Source of the DNA: Bactericera cockerelli
Taxonomy: Eukaryota; Arthropoda; Insecta; Hemiptera; Triozidae
Assembly: GCA_024516035.1 (NCBI GenBank)
Contig: CM044961.1
Location: forward strand, 6,197,515-6,261,514
DNA: 64,000 nt
Direction of reading: 5' to 3'
Part shown: positions 20,380 to 30,317 of the stretch, piece after piece
How positions within the stretch are numbered: the stretch's first letter is position 1
How the letters are laid out: the number at the start of each line of letters is the position of its first letter
Position numbers and translations under genes: made by a program
Notes under the pieces: generated by a model
The model's database searches: none
What the model was told of the DNA's origin: nothing
The model's input: only the letters and a program-made list of their open reading frames with translations

Positions 20380-21936
20380 TGCCAAACAACATTACACTAG
20401 TATCAAAATTCTCAGGAAACAAGAAATTTACGAGAAAGAAGATTTACCAAGATCCCCTACAGCCAAAACATCATTCCAGATGGCGACATTTGCTTCTGGT
20501 GGAAATGTGTGTGAAGAATCTCCTGGACGCATACCTTTCCAGTACTCCCACACCACACTTCCTGTGAGAAAATAATGGCGTACCTAGCCGAAGAATCCAA
20601 ACCTTGTTCAAAACAATGTCTCTGAAAACTATTGTCCCAATGCCGGCAGATTCTTTGACTCTTATTTGGCATTTGCCAACTAAATAAATCATCCCAGGTA
20701 CTGAAAAATAATTGATAAAAAAGAGAAAAGAAGAAGAAGAAAGAAAAAAAAAAAAAAACAACAACAAACACTAGAAACAATATCAGCACATGTCACAAAA
20801 TCAAAATTCACAGCAAACAAGAAATGTATGATAAAGAAAATTACACAAAGGACCCCAACAGCGAAAAACATCGTTCCAGATGGCGACATTTGCTTCTGGT
20901 GGAAATGTGGCTGAAGAATCTCCTGGACGCATACCTTTCCAATACTCCCACACCACACTTCCTGTGAGAAAATAATGGCGTACCTAGACCGAAGAATCCA
21001 AACCTTGTTCAAAACAATGTCTCCTGAAAACTATTGTCCCAATGCCGGCAGATTCTTTGACTCTTATTTGGCATTTGCCAACTAAATAAATCATCCCAGG
21101 TACTGAAAAATAATTGATAAAAAAGGAGAAGAAGAAGAAGAAAGAAAAAAAAAAAAAACAACAACACTAGAAACAATATCAGCACATGTCACAAAATCAA
21201 AATTCACAGCAAACAAGAAATGTATGATAAAGAAAATTACACAAAGGACCCCAACAGCGAAAAACATCGTTCCAGATGGCGACATTTGCTTCTGGTGGAA
21301 ATGTGGCTGAAGAATCTCCTGGACGCATACCTTTCCAGTACTCCCACACCACTCTTCCTGTGTGAAAATAATGGCGTACCTAGCCCGAAGAATCCAAACC
21401 TTGTTCAAAACAATGTCTTCTGAAAACTGTAGTCCCAATGCCGGCAGATTCTTTGACTCTTACTTGGCATGTGCCAACTAAACAAATCATCCCAGGTACT
21501 GAAAAATAATTGATAAAAAAGAAGAAGAAGAAGAAGAAGAAGAAGAAAAAAAAAAAAACACTAGAAACAATATCAGCACAACTCACAAAATCAAAATTCA
21601 CAGCAAACAAGAAATTTACGAGAATGAGATTTCACAAAGATCCCCTACGGCCAAAAACATCATTCCAGATGGCGACATTTGCTTCTGGTGGAAATATGGT
21701 GAAGGATGGGAAGCTATCTAGAATCTCCTGGAAGCATACCTTTCTAGTACTCCCACCCCACTCTTCCTGTAAGAAGATAATGGCGTACCTAGCCCGAAGA
21801 ATACAAACCTTGTTCAAAACAATGTCTTCTGAAAACTATTGTCCCAATGCCGGCAGACTCTTTGACTCTTATTTGGCATTTGCCAACGAAATAAATCATC
21901 CCAGGTACTAAAAAATAATTGATAAAAAAGAGGAAG

Positions 21937-21976
<40 letters not shown>

Positions 21977-22340
21977 ACTAGAAACAATATCAGCACAACT
22001 CACAAAATCAAAATTCACAGTAAACAAGAAATTTACGAGAAAGAAGATTTCACAAAGATCCCCTACAGCCAAAAACATCATTCCAGATGGCGACATTTGC
22101 TTCTGGTGGAAATGTGGTGAAGGATGGGAAGCTATCTAGAATCTCCTGGACGCATACCTTTCCAGAACTCCCACCCCACACATCCAGATGAAAAGTGAAG
22201 TCACGAAAATAATGGCGTACCTAGCCCGAAGAATCCAAACCTTATTAAAAACAATGCCTACTGAAAACTGTACTCTCAATCCTGGCAGATTCTTTGACTC
22301 GTAATTGGCATTTGCCAACTAAATAAAACATCCTAGGTAC
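20380..22340. repeat. Five tandem copies of a ~400-bp unit
   Basis: The anchor GGCGACATTTGCTTCTGGTG occurs at 20482, 20882, 21278, 21671 and 22089, giving spacings of 400, 396, 393 and 418. Each unit has CTGGACGCATACCTTTCC, ATAATGGCGTACCTAG, AACCTTGTTCAAAACAATG, CCGGCAGATTCTTTGACTC, CCAACTAAATAAATCATCC, and an A/AAG-rich run of variable length. CACAAAATCAAAATTCACAG in the unit resembles the adjoining 21-bp satellite. The minus-strand frame MSPSGTMFFAVGVLCVIFFI recurs per unit, but I do not call it a gene. Confidence 0.9.
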
Positions 22341-22740
22341 AGAAATCCTTGTGTTTTATTACTTCCGAACAGATTAGCACAAGTAGTGCTGGCATGGCGG
22401 GAAAATTCATTAAATTTTCAAAATACAAGGTTAGCAGTCAACAAAAAAATTGCCAAGTGTATACAATGTGATCCAATCACAAGGAAATATTGTGTCCATA
22501 ATTGGTAGTGTTTTCAATTTTGTAAAGTTCTAAGGATAGGAAGTGCCCAATGTGCCCATCCTTTGGTCATATGTACTTATTTTGGGCCCCGGCCGGCTCT
22601 TCCGGCCATATTTTTTCATTTTTCTCGGGAATTTTAAATGGAATGTCATATTTTTTTTATTCCTGTAATTAGATTGAGAATAACAAACTTTTCCAAGTTA
22701 AGTTTACTATTAGAAGATATTTAAATTTATTCAAATATCT
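22341..22740. repeat. Family H end and foldback-arm fragment
   Basis: Positions 22438-22512 are an inverted family H terminus (AGTGTATACAATGTGATCC...CATAATTGGTAGTG). From about 22513 to 22680 there is an old copy of the large foldback arm: TCTAAGGATAGGAAGTGCCC, GGCCCCGGCCGGCTCTTCC, TTTTTCATTTTTCTCGGG. It lacks its outer tip. Confidence 0.6.
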
Positions 22741-23105
22741 ACTCATTGTGGACCAAAGTTAGGAAATAATTAACAAATACAACATACTTTTTTTTAATAA
22801 AAAAAGTAGAAATAAAATAAAAATAATACATTTTAGAAAACTAAACGTTGAAGATTCTTTTTTATTAAAAAATATAAAGAAAATAGAATAAATAGACCTA
22901 AATATAAATAAATTCTATGCCGGCTTTGAGCTAGTAGCTAGCATGAGTGTCTGGACCCGGCTATAACAAGAGTGGCTTTGTGTACTTCACTGGAGTGAAA
23001 TAAAATTCTTAATCCTATCCCACAAAGCTGTGTTAAATTCGATTCGGAAATACTTTTTCATATTGTAAAAAATATCCTCTGGTTTATAAAAATATTTTTT
23101 TTTCT
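22741..23105. other. Unassigned AT-rich spacer
   Basis: A short moderately GC segment at 22917-22985 (TGAGCTAGTAGCTAGCATGA) has no match that I can name. Confidence 0.45.
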
Positions 23106-23683
23106 TCTTTTAACCTCTAAGTCGTTCGAGACGGGGGTTTTAACCTCTATTCGCTGGAAGCTTACCATCTAGCTACTCATATTAACCTCACCTAGCCTGG
23201 GTTCAAATTTGAATGGTCACCCATTCAAGTCCTCGACGTGCGTCACTTCAGTGACGGACCGAGAACTGGTGTATTCAGAGAGCAAATAGCTATAATATTT
23301 CAGTGAAAGTTCCTAAATTCGAATAATATTTCACTGTTTCAGTGAAACACTTAAAATTAACCTCACCCAGTATGAGTTGGGCCGGCCTCATGTGTTTGGA
23401 AAGAACATAATTTTCTGTTAGTAAATTCTGCACCCAACCGGGAATCGAACTTAGGATATCTGGACTACGGGCAGTAGTCACAACCGTTACACCACGGAAG
23501 CTGGCTAGGTCATGTTTTTTTTTTAATAAAAATAAAATAATATTTATTTTTTTGGTTTAACGTCGTTTTCAACTGCATGGTCATATCACGTCGGGGGTTT
23601 TACACTCCATTCGCTGGAAACTCACAAACCAGCAACTCAAATTAACCTCACCCAGCCACATTGGGGCCTGAAATACCCTCGTG

Positions 23684-23700
<17 letters not shown>
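23106..23700 (-). repeat. Cluster of degenerate SINEs (families A and F), inverted
   Basis: Old 5S-type element at about 23110-23280 (GACGGGGGTTTTAACCTC, AATGGTCACCCATTCAAGTC). Family F fragment at about 23360-23507 (CTGCACCCAACCGGGAATCG, GGACTACGGGCAGTAGTCAC, GTTACACCACGGAAGCTGGC). Family A tail at 23545-23690 ending in an A run. Confidence 0.6.
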
Positions 23701-23717
<17 letters not shown>

Positions 23718-23816
23718 AAAGGATTGACCCGTCAAAAAAAAGTGGGAGTTTAGATCAGTTTCATTAAGCTGTGTCGCTTCTAGAGCTTTCAGTCACTGAG
23801 GGTTGACGGAGATGAT

Positions 23817-24232
23817 AACAAGGGTTGGGTGGAAAAGATTGCCAGAGGCAATAACCCCGCCCTTTAGTTAGGACATATATTGCTGCTGCTAACTTCAGCA
23901 GTCTGTCCAGGTAGCTCAGTGGTAAAGGCGGCACTCTGTGAATCCAGAGATTCCAGAGGTCGTGGGTTCGAAACCCAGCCGGGACATGACAAGTTACACT
24001 CCCATTTGGGATTTTTACCACATAATATGTCTTGGGCTTACTGCTGGAATAATGGGGCTTTAATAGTAGTAATCGGGCAGTATAAATAAGGCGATATTAT
24101 TATTATTATATTATGTATATATTGATTAATTTATTTTTCTTAATTTTTTTTCCTCTTTTTACTTTTCTTATATTGTATATAAATTTGTAATTATCTGTGT
24201 TGTATATAATATGTCCAATTCATAAAGTGTTA

Positions 24233-24262
<30 letters not shown>
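23817..24262 (+). mobile_element. 5'-truncated LINE 3' end with nested SINE, between 35-bp direct repeats
   Basis: Contains GGGTTGGGTGGAAAAGATTG and CCGCCCTTTAGTTAGGACAT, then a family C SINE (23904-24105), then T-rich sequence and a terminal (ATA)n at 24236-24262. It is bounded by 35-bp direct repeats at 23782-23816 and 24263-24297 differing at one base. These are the signature of target-primed insertion. The right copy is the 3' end of the MZT1-like CDS. AATAAA on the minus strand at 24130-24135 could now serve as its poly(A) signal. Confidence 0.75.
23904..24105 (+). repeat. tRNA-derived SINE (family C), complete
   Basis: CCAGGTAGCTCAGTGGTAAA, GGTCGTGGGTTCGAAACCC, GGGACATGACAAGTTACAC, TTGGGATTTTTACCACATAA, GGGCTTACTGCTGGAATAAT, and an end GGCGATATTATTATTATTA. 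It sits inside the LINE tail. Confidence 0.8.
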
Positions 24263-24263
<1 letters not shown>

Positions 24264-24273
24264 GAGCTTTCAG

Positions 24274-24495
24274 TCACTGAGAGTTGACGGAGATGATGGT
24301 GGAGTTGTGTTTGGGAGCTTGCAGGATGCTCTTGAGCAGTTCGTAGACAGCGAGGGGGGAATACCCCTTCTCCAGGAGTCCCAGGATGTTACGCAGGATA
24401 GCGGGGGTGAAGTGGATGTTCAGACTGGAGGCTAACTTCAGCAGGTCGGCCATGTTGGATTCGATGCTTGAGGAGGATGATGATGGCGTCGTCAT
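24274..24495 (-). CDS. MZT1: MOZART1-like mitotic-spindle organising protein
   Basis: Single-exon frame of 73 codons plus TGA. The start is the ATG at 24493-24495, giving MTTPSSSSSSIESN; an upstream in-frame ATG at 24648 lies in tandem-repeat sequence and was not chosen. The core MADLLKLASSLNIHFTPAIL, then RNILGLLEKGYSPLAVYELL, shows the MOZART1 pattern: two short helices and a G-x-x-P-x-A turn after LLE. Known MZT1 proteins are about 70-85 residues and recruit gamma-tubulin complexes by binding GCP N-termini at centrosomes and spindle poles. Absence of introns could mean a retrocopy or a naturally intronless gene. The last eight codons (stop included) lie within a 35-bp LINE target-site duplication, so the 3' UTR now derives from LINE sequence. 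The assignment rests on pattern recognition, not a search. Confidence 0.6.
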   Translation of the reverse strand: MTTPSSSSSSIESNMADLLKLASSLNIHFTPAILRNILGLLEKGYSPLAVYELLKSILQAPKHNSTIISVNSQ

Positions 24496-24860
24496 GTCTG
24501 AGCTTTTGGAGATGGTAGTCAATAAATTGTGTTTGAGCTTTTGAACGTTTTTCTTCAAGTGATCTATTTTTTGGAGATGGTACTCAATAAATGGTGTTGA
24601 GCTTATGAAGGTTTTTCTCAAGTGATCTAATTTTGATATGGTACTCAATAAATGGTGTTTTTTGAAGAGATCTTTTTCTATTTTTTCTGTTAGAAAAACT
24701 ATTTCTGGAACAGTTCTGTTTATTGAAGTTAAGTAAAGTTCCTTGAGTGATCTTCTTTTGATGCACTACTCAATAAATTGTATTGATGTGCTACTCAATA
24801 AATTGTAAAGTCTTCTTCAAGTGGTCTAGTGTGGATATACTACTCAATAAATCTACTTGT
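24496..24860 (-). repeat. Diverged ~62-bp tandem repeats directly upstream of the MZT1-like CDS
   Basis: CTCAATAAAT (plus strand) recurs at about 24585, 24646, 24771, 24796 and 24845, with a related TCAATAAATT at 24519. Spacings are 65, 61 and 125, then irregular. Unit text on the minus strand: TTTATTGAGTACCATCTCCA, then ATAGATCACTTGAAGAAAAA. The last unit runs into the ATG, so the array seems to have grown out of the 5' leader. Confidence 0.65.
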
Positions 24861-25600
24861 CTATTCGAAAGTATTTCTGGATTTTTTTTTGAGGATTGTC
24901 TTTTTTTATATGGATTGAGTTCAATTTTAATAAGCATTAAGTTAAAAAATAGTTTGTCTTGCACTTTCTCGGTAGAGATTCTCCTGAAGAATCTGGAGAA
25001 AACGTCCCGTTTCAACAGTTTTCAGCAATGTCTGCTCCTCAAAGATTTTGTGTCCTCTTACAGCACAATGTTTCTGCAAGAAATAAACGGACCAATAGGT
25101 GGTTTCTTTCAGTTGTGAATGGTAGGGTGGTTTTCTTTGACCACTGATCAATATGATTTTCCATTTTCTTCAAAAGAAATGGTACTGTTTTAGCAACTTC
25201 TATTAGAATTGTTTAATAGTTGGCAAGCAAAATTAATATTGTGACATTTTTTTCTAATACAATATAATAGTTGAATTCATTTAAATAAAATCGACCTGGG
25301 GTTCATCAATATTTACCATCATGCAGTATGGACAATCTATACACAAGAGTGCAATAGTAGTATTATGTGTGTATTACTGTGTATCTATTAAAAATATTAA
25401 AATATATATTCTATTAAATTTTTATGCTTTCTCAAAACATTAAAAATTAAATTAATAATAAATTGTACTTAGAAAAAATGGAAGAATTGATATAACACGA
25501 GCCCAAGTCAATAACACAGCACACCTTCCATGTTTACACATAACATCATAAATATATTATAACTTGAAAAAAGACAAAAAAACAAGCCCAGCCAGTGTTG
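24861..25600. other. Spacer, no gene supported
   Basis: AT-rich. Frames of 60-110 codons exist on both strands at 24783-25151 but lack splice consistency or family features. Any downstream exon of the membrane-protein gene ending at 25676 should lie in or beyond this stretch, and I could not place it. Confidence 0.45.
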
Positions 25601-25618
25601 ATGAGTTTAAAATGCCCA

Positions 25619-25668
25619 TCCCTCTCTTCTGAAGGGCGAGAAGTGACACAATACTTCCCCTTTACTTT
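25619..25668 (-). repeat. Family B SINE remnant
   Basis: TCCCTCTCTTCTGAAGGGCG followed by AGAAGTGACACAATACTTCC is the middle of the family B body on the minus strand. It sits a few bases downstream of the exon donor at 25675. Confidence 0.55.
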
Positions 25669-25675
25669 CTCTTAC

Positions 25676-25820
25676 CTGAATGAGTTCTAGAACTAGGAGA
25701 GTGTAAGTGGTCAAGTTGAGAACAATGACACTGAATGCAATGGGGTACGTAGCTGCAAACTTGTGTGTTGAAACTGGGTACAGGAAGTAGACAGGCAGCA
25801 AGAGGAGGTAGATGATGAAC
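25676..25820 (-). CDS. Multi-pass membrane protein, internal exon C
   Basis: The acceptor TTTTCAG| precedes GTTCATCATC and the donor is CAG|GTAAGAG. The exon is 145 nt, completes a split Trp codon at its start and ends in phase 0. The peptide begins FIIYLLLLPVYFLYPVSTHK and continues FAATYPIAFSVIVLNLTTYT then LLVLELIQ, giving two strongly hydrophobic segments joined by a short polar turn. It joins in frame to exon B (26604-26720). See exon A for the gene-level interpretation. Confidence 0.6.
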
Positions 25821-25849
25821 CTGAAAAGTGATGGAAACTTTGTTATGAT

Positions 25850-26250
25850 TTGGGTCAATGTCCTTTTCAACTGCTATAATCAAATGAAAATGGGGGCTTT
25901 ACCTTCCATTTTTTTTTGTTGAAAATTTACTAACCAGCTACTCTCATTAACCTCATTCAGTCTGTGTTGTGCCGGAAACAGCCAGCATCAAGAGGGTTGA
26001 AATTTGAACTTGTCACCCATCCAAGTCCTAACCTTGTTGGACGACTTCAATATGCTACTGCCACAGCTTTTTTCAGTGATACAAAGTTATTAGCTGCAAA
26101 AGCAAATAGTTTGGAAGAGAATGTCGTTGGCATTAGCACCGCCCTTGATCAAGTTTGGTTTTATTAATGTCAATTTCTATGTATGTATATATTCTATGTA
26201 AATAAAACTTGATCAAATATGTTTAATAATAATAATAATAATAGTTTCAC
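25850..26250. repeat. Degenerate 5S-type SINE and LINE tail
   Basis: Positions 25855-26040 are an old inverted family A element (CAACTGCTATAATCAAATG, CATCAAGAGGGTTGAAATTT, CACCCATCCAAGTCCTAACC). Positions 26110-26245 look like a LINE 3' end (GGAAGAGAATGTCGTTGGCA, AATAAAACTTGATCAAAT, (AAT)n). Confidence 0.45.
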
Positions 26251-26603
26251 TAAGCTCAGTGGTAAGTGAATGAGGTAATCCACTCACTAGCATGGCTGGC
26301 TGTGTTTATTTATTGTGTGAGTTCAAGTATCATAAATAGCAGATCTAAACATTCAAAACATACTTGTTACAGTATCCAGCAAAAATAAAAACTAATTTGT
26401 ATGTTAATAATATTAATCCTTACAGATCAATCTTCTTGGAGAAAAAGAAGACAAATTTTTAAATAAATAGTAACTTAATCTGGGCCACATAAAGTTATAG
26501 CCAGCAAATTTCTAGAGAAGAATAGCATAATTTACAAATCTGTAAATCTGACCATGGTAAAAAAAAGAAAAAAATAATAACTGTAGGTAATAGAGGTACT
26601 CAC
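26251..26603. other. Intronic AT-rich sequence
   Basis: Lies between exons B and C. Nothing else is supported. Confidence 0.5.
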
Positions 26604-26720
26604 CACAAAAGACAATAGAAAAATATTACTACAGCAGAACTTGTATTGGTTAGGCAGTATTTTCTGGCAAAGTGGTTGATAATAAGGATCAAACTAAAGT
26701 ACACTCCAAATTGGGACCAC
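26604..26720 (-). CDS. Multi-pass membrane protein, internal exon B
   Basis: Acceptor TTCACAG|GTGG and donor TG|GTGAGT. The 117-nt exon completes the Arg codon started in exon A and leaves two bases of a Trp codon. The peptide is (R)WSQFGVYFSLILIINHFA, then RKYCLTNTSSAVVIFFYCLL. It has two hydrophobic segments flanking a cytosolic-looking HFARKYCLTNTSS loop. Phase agreement across all three exons is the main evidence that the gene is real. Confidence 0.6.
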
Positions 26721-27149
26721 CTGTGAAGAAACAATATTTTGGTTATTATATTATCTGAATATCTTTGAAACATACTTTACATTCCTAGGAGTGGAGGTTA
26801 ATGACTAGACCTTCCAAAGAAACAACCTGCGCACAATATATCTGATAAATGTCAACATTTAGTCATGGCCCTTAATTATTGTGGTACAATCCTATTAAAT
26901 ACTCACAATTTTTCTAAAAAGCTTTGTCTTGATTAGTTAGTTTGAGAAAAAATATGATTATTTTTTTACCATTTTTTAAATTGTTTATTTTTAAAACACA
27001 ATATTTTTTTGTGTTGTTTATAAAAAAAGAGATGTGCACTAAGACTTGATCTGATGGAAAATATATCAATTCAACATTATTCTGTATAATTCAGAAGAAT
27101 ACATATATTTTTATTATATTACTCTATTTTTTTATTTATTTTTTTTTGC
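26721..27149. other. Intronic AT-rich sequence
   Basis: Between exons A and B; no feature supported. Confidence 0.5.
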
Positions 27150-27488
27150 CAGCCTCCGTGGCGTAATGGTTGTGACTACTGCCCGTAGTCCAGAGTTCCC
27201 GAGTTCAACTCCCGGCTGGGGCAGACTTTTCGAAGAAAATTCAAACACGTGAGGCTGGCATTTCCGGCCCTACCCAGGCTGGGTGAGGTTAATGTGGGTA
27301 GCTGGTACGATTCCCAGCGAATGGAGGGTAAAACCCCCGTCCTAATCCAGGACGTTAAATCAAATAGAATCGTTGGCGTTAGGAAGGGCATCCAGCCGTA
27401 AAAAATGTGCCAAAACCAATCAACCTCAACCATGAGGTTGAACAACGTCGACCCTGCTTGAGCAGGATAAGACAGAGTAAAAGAAGAA
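27150..27488 (+). repeat. tRNA-derived SINE (family F), full length, in intron
   Basis: Head GCCTCCGTGGCGTAATGG, CTGCCCGTAGTCCAGAG, GAGTTCAACTCCCGG. The middle module is shared with the 5S SINEs (CCCAGGCTGGGTGAGGTTAA, GAATGGAGGGTAAAACCCCC). The 3' module is GGAAGGGCATCCAGCCGTAA, AAACCAATCAACCTCAACC and AGCAGGATAAGACAGAG. The GGAAGGGCATCC stretch resembles a 3' domain seen in many metazoan SINEs and LINEs (from memory). Confidence 0.8.
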
Positions 27489-27775
27489 GACTCTATTTTT
27501 TTTTTTACATATAAAATATTTCTTCAAACTTCACACCACTTGGAATGGTACCCAAGACACACAGGCTATTTCCTTTCTGTAAGGCAAGAGAAATTTTTTG
27601 TATCAGGAAATTCTTCACTAAACTGTCTCTATATTGTATATTTTTATTGTATCCTTAAATAATCAAAACCAATAGTGAATATGACTATGTGAATTCTACA
27701 AAGTCAGCTTACAGTTTGAATCAACATGTATAAATCCATCCTTGGTACAGATGGTCTTCAGAGAAACAAACTCAC
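27489..27775. other. Intronic spacer
   Basis: No feature supported. Confidence 0.5.
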
Positions 27776-27840
27776 CTTATAATATAACAGCACAAATTAA
27801 GTACTAAAATCAATGGTATGTGTATGAGAATCATAGAATA
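27776..27840 (-). CDS. Multi-pass membrane protein, internal exon A (possible ABCC/MRP TMD0)
   Basis: Acceptor CAG| before TATTCTATG and donor ATAAG|GTGAGT. The exon is 65 nt and reads YSMILIHIPLILVLNLCCYI then I(R), a hydrophobic helix. Exons A, B and C together give about 109 residues with some five membrane-spanning stretches, all with clean GT-AG sites and matching phases. The pattern of a helix, HFARKYCLTNTSS, and then two helices is reminiscent of the N-terminal TMD0 of long ABCC/MRP transporters, where a charged loop with (T)SS precedes TM4. No ATP-binding domain lies in the window, so this is a hypothesis. Other multi-pass families are possible. Upstream and downstream exons were not found. 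Confidence 0.5.
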
Positions 27841-28345
27841 CTGAAACAAAAAACAAAGACGTAAAAATAAATTAACTTCATAACATATCGTTGAAACATC
27901 TAGGTGTAGCTTAAGGGCCTGATTATGAAACAAGCATAAATTTAATCTTAATGGACACTATCCCTTAACATGCTCTCAAGTGGGAATTTCAATAAATCAC
28001 ACTGCACTAAATTCCCTTTAAGATTAAATCACAGAATATTTCATAATTTGGCCCTAATTGCATTTTGTGACATCAAGAACAACATCTTTAGAGATACATA
28101 GTTTGGTAGTTAGGTGATTGCTTGCTATGTAGAAAATCCTAGTTAGGAGTTAGAATTCCCAAGGAAAAAATTGTATTCCATTTTTTTACAGCTGTTTAAA
28201 GGGATACATTCTTGTGTGCTTGTGTTGACACCCTGCATCTGAATGGGAAGTTTTGTGTCACTTCTCAAATTCTTATCCATAAAAGGGAAGTTATACTACA
28301 GGATGATCAAGCTACAATAAAAGAGGCTGTAAAACAATCATCTTT
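27841..28345 (+). repeat. Spacer with degenerate family B SINE (about 28080-28345)
   Basis: AGTTAGGTGATTGCTTGCTA, AGGGATACATTCTTGTGTGC, TTGACACCCTGCATCTGAAT and TGTGTCACTTCTCAAATTC follow the family B order with many substitutions. It is an old copy. Confidence 0.5.
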
Positions 28346-29169
28346 GAAAGAAAATAAAATATAGATAAATTCAACCTTTGTTTCACTGTACCTTTTTCTT
28401 AAAGTACTAGGCACTGATATGATCTCAGTGGTACTAGGTCATCCTTCAAGTTTATACATATAAGTAAGATACCTACTGAAAACAGGAAGGTGGCTTCTCC
28501 AAGAAATCAGGAGGACTAACAGAGCTCATCTGGAACCACCTAGTTTAGCTGATTGAGGTTTGATGATGGAGAATAATTAGAAAAGATGAACTGACCCAAA
28601 AAGAGAAAAACTTCAGATAGCAGATAGTTCAGTAAAAAAAAATTGAATCTTATTTTGATTAGAATTCTTTTTTGAATTTTAACCGCCACAATAAATCGGT
28701 CTGTGCTAAAAATTCATTGGTTGGCTCGTTAAGTTTTCAACTATCTGATTATTGTTTGTTGGAATCACACAATAGTTTGGTGGATTACTGGTTACTATTT
28801 TAGCTTGATAAACACAAAGTATCGTTTCTGCGCAAGCGCGATAGTGAATATTCAAGCATAGTTTGTAACGGTTTTATATTATTAAAACTCGTCCTTAGTA
28901 GTGTCTCAAAGAGGTTCCGTATACATTGGGGTCAGGGGTCAATGAAACTGTTGGTGGGGGTATGACTCCGGATGAGTTCCTATGTAAGGTTTTCTGTTGG
29001 TGATGATTTAACCCTCAACAACTACTGCTATGACTAGGATCACTAGTAGTACTAGTACAAGTCTCTCAGAACATCAGTAAAATACACCCATTAAAGGTTG
29101 TATCGGTCTGAGAAACCGGTATATTTAGTTTCCAAATATAGGGTTCACTCGCAGCAGGCTACATCTTAC
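28346..29169. other. Unassigned spacer
   Basis: Includes a modest GC segment near 28820-28850 (CGTTTCTGCGCAAGCGCGAT) and a stretch 28900-29160 without repeats that I can match. No gene is supported. Confidence 0.45.
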
Positions 29170-30145
29170 ATCCTTTTTTTAAAAAAAAATCTGGTGTGAC
29201 ACCACACGACCTTTTATCACCGCCACTGGTGACTCAACGGTAACATTTAGTTAAAAATCAATGTCAAATTCATAATCAGCATCTGAAAATTATCGAATTT
29301 GATATGTCACAGTCCCCCGTCTAGAATGAATGGTAAAAAAGTTAGTCTATGCAACCCTCAAATCTCAAATATACCGGTAAAACGGGGCAGGTTCCCAAAA
29401 AATTCAAGACATTAAAATATGATCTGAGTTTTTCTTTTACTCTGTGTTATACGTCTTAAGCAGGGTCGACGTTGTTCAACCTCATGGTTGAGGTCGGTTG
29501 GTTTTGGCTCATATTTACGACTGGATTCATAACGCCAACGATTCTATTTGATTTAGCGACCTGGATTAAGACGGGAGTTTTACCCTCCATTTGCTGGGAA
29601 TCATACCAGCTACCCCCATTAACTTCACTGAGCCTGGGTAGGGCCGGAAATGCTAGCCTCACATGTACGGAGGGAAAAGAATTTTCTGTGGGAAAAATCT
29701 GCTCCGACCGGGGATCGAACTCAGGATCTCTGGACTACGGGCAGTAGTCACAACCGTTACGCCACGGAGGCTGGCCACAAAATGATCTGAGTAAACCCCT
29801 ACTATTTTATTATTCTAAGAAAATGTTGGTCTCTAACTTTTTTTGTATCTCTAACCAATTCAAAAAAGCGGTCCTTGCGACTGATTTTTCAACCAAAAGA
29901 TTCGTGGTTTGTGTGTTCTGTGTTACATTAAACTGACCTTCATACTTAATTTCAAGTCTCTAGCTCTTACCGTTCTCGAGATAAATATCTTGTTCACACA
30001 CAGACAGACGGACGCACGTACCAACGGCTGAAGCATCTTTTTTGGTAACCTGAGGCTGTGATTCGTCCAGAAATTTGAAAAACTGGATAGGTCAAATTTT
30101 CGACGAATACAATACTTTCCTTATTATAGGATAAGGAAAGTATAA
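29170..30145 (-). repeat. Palindrome-ended repeat family G, copy 3, with nested SINE
   Basis: Minus-strand order matches 4955-5590: hairpin ACTTTCCTTATCC / TAATAAGGAAAGT at 30113-30141, TTCGTCGAAAATTTGACC, AACGGTAAGAGCTAGAGAC, and an end near GGTCGTGTGGTGTCACACC. A family F SINE splits it at 29431-29776. Confidence 0.75.
29431..29776 (-). repeat. tRNA-derived SINE (family F), inverted, with target-site duplication
   Basis: Full structure as at 27150: GACGTTGTTCAACCTCATGG (3' end), CTCCATTTGCTGGGAATC, CTGAGCCTGGGTAGGGCCGG, and head GGACTACGGGCAGTAGTCAC, GTTACGCCACGGAGGCTGGC. ATGATCTGAGT occurs on both sides (about 29419 and 29780), consistent with a target-site duplication. Confidence 0.8.
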
Positions 30146-30317
30146 ACCAGTAACCATGTAGACGCTACTTGGCTTTACAGTTTACTGGTTCAACTTCGCA
30201 GCCTGATGCCAATTAAATTATCTCTGAAATAACTGTCTTAATCCGATAAGCTGTTTTACTCGTGCGTGATACTCCATTCGGGCCATGGTGACTCATCGAT
30301 AGTTATCATATTTGTGT

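Noticed and set aside
24783..25151. Overlapping frames on both strands as a further exon of the membrane protein
   Set aside because: Phases do not fit the donor at 25675 and the peptides are not hydrophobic in the expected way.
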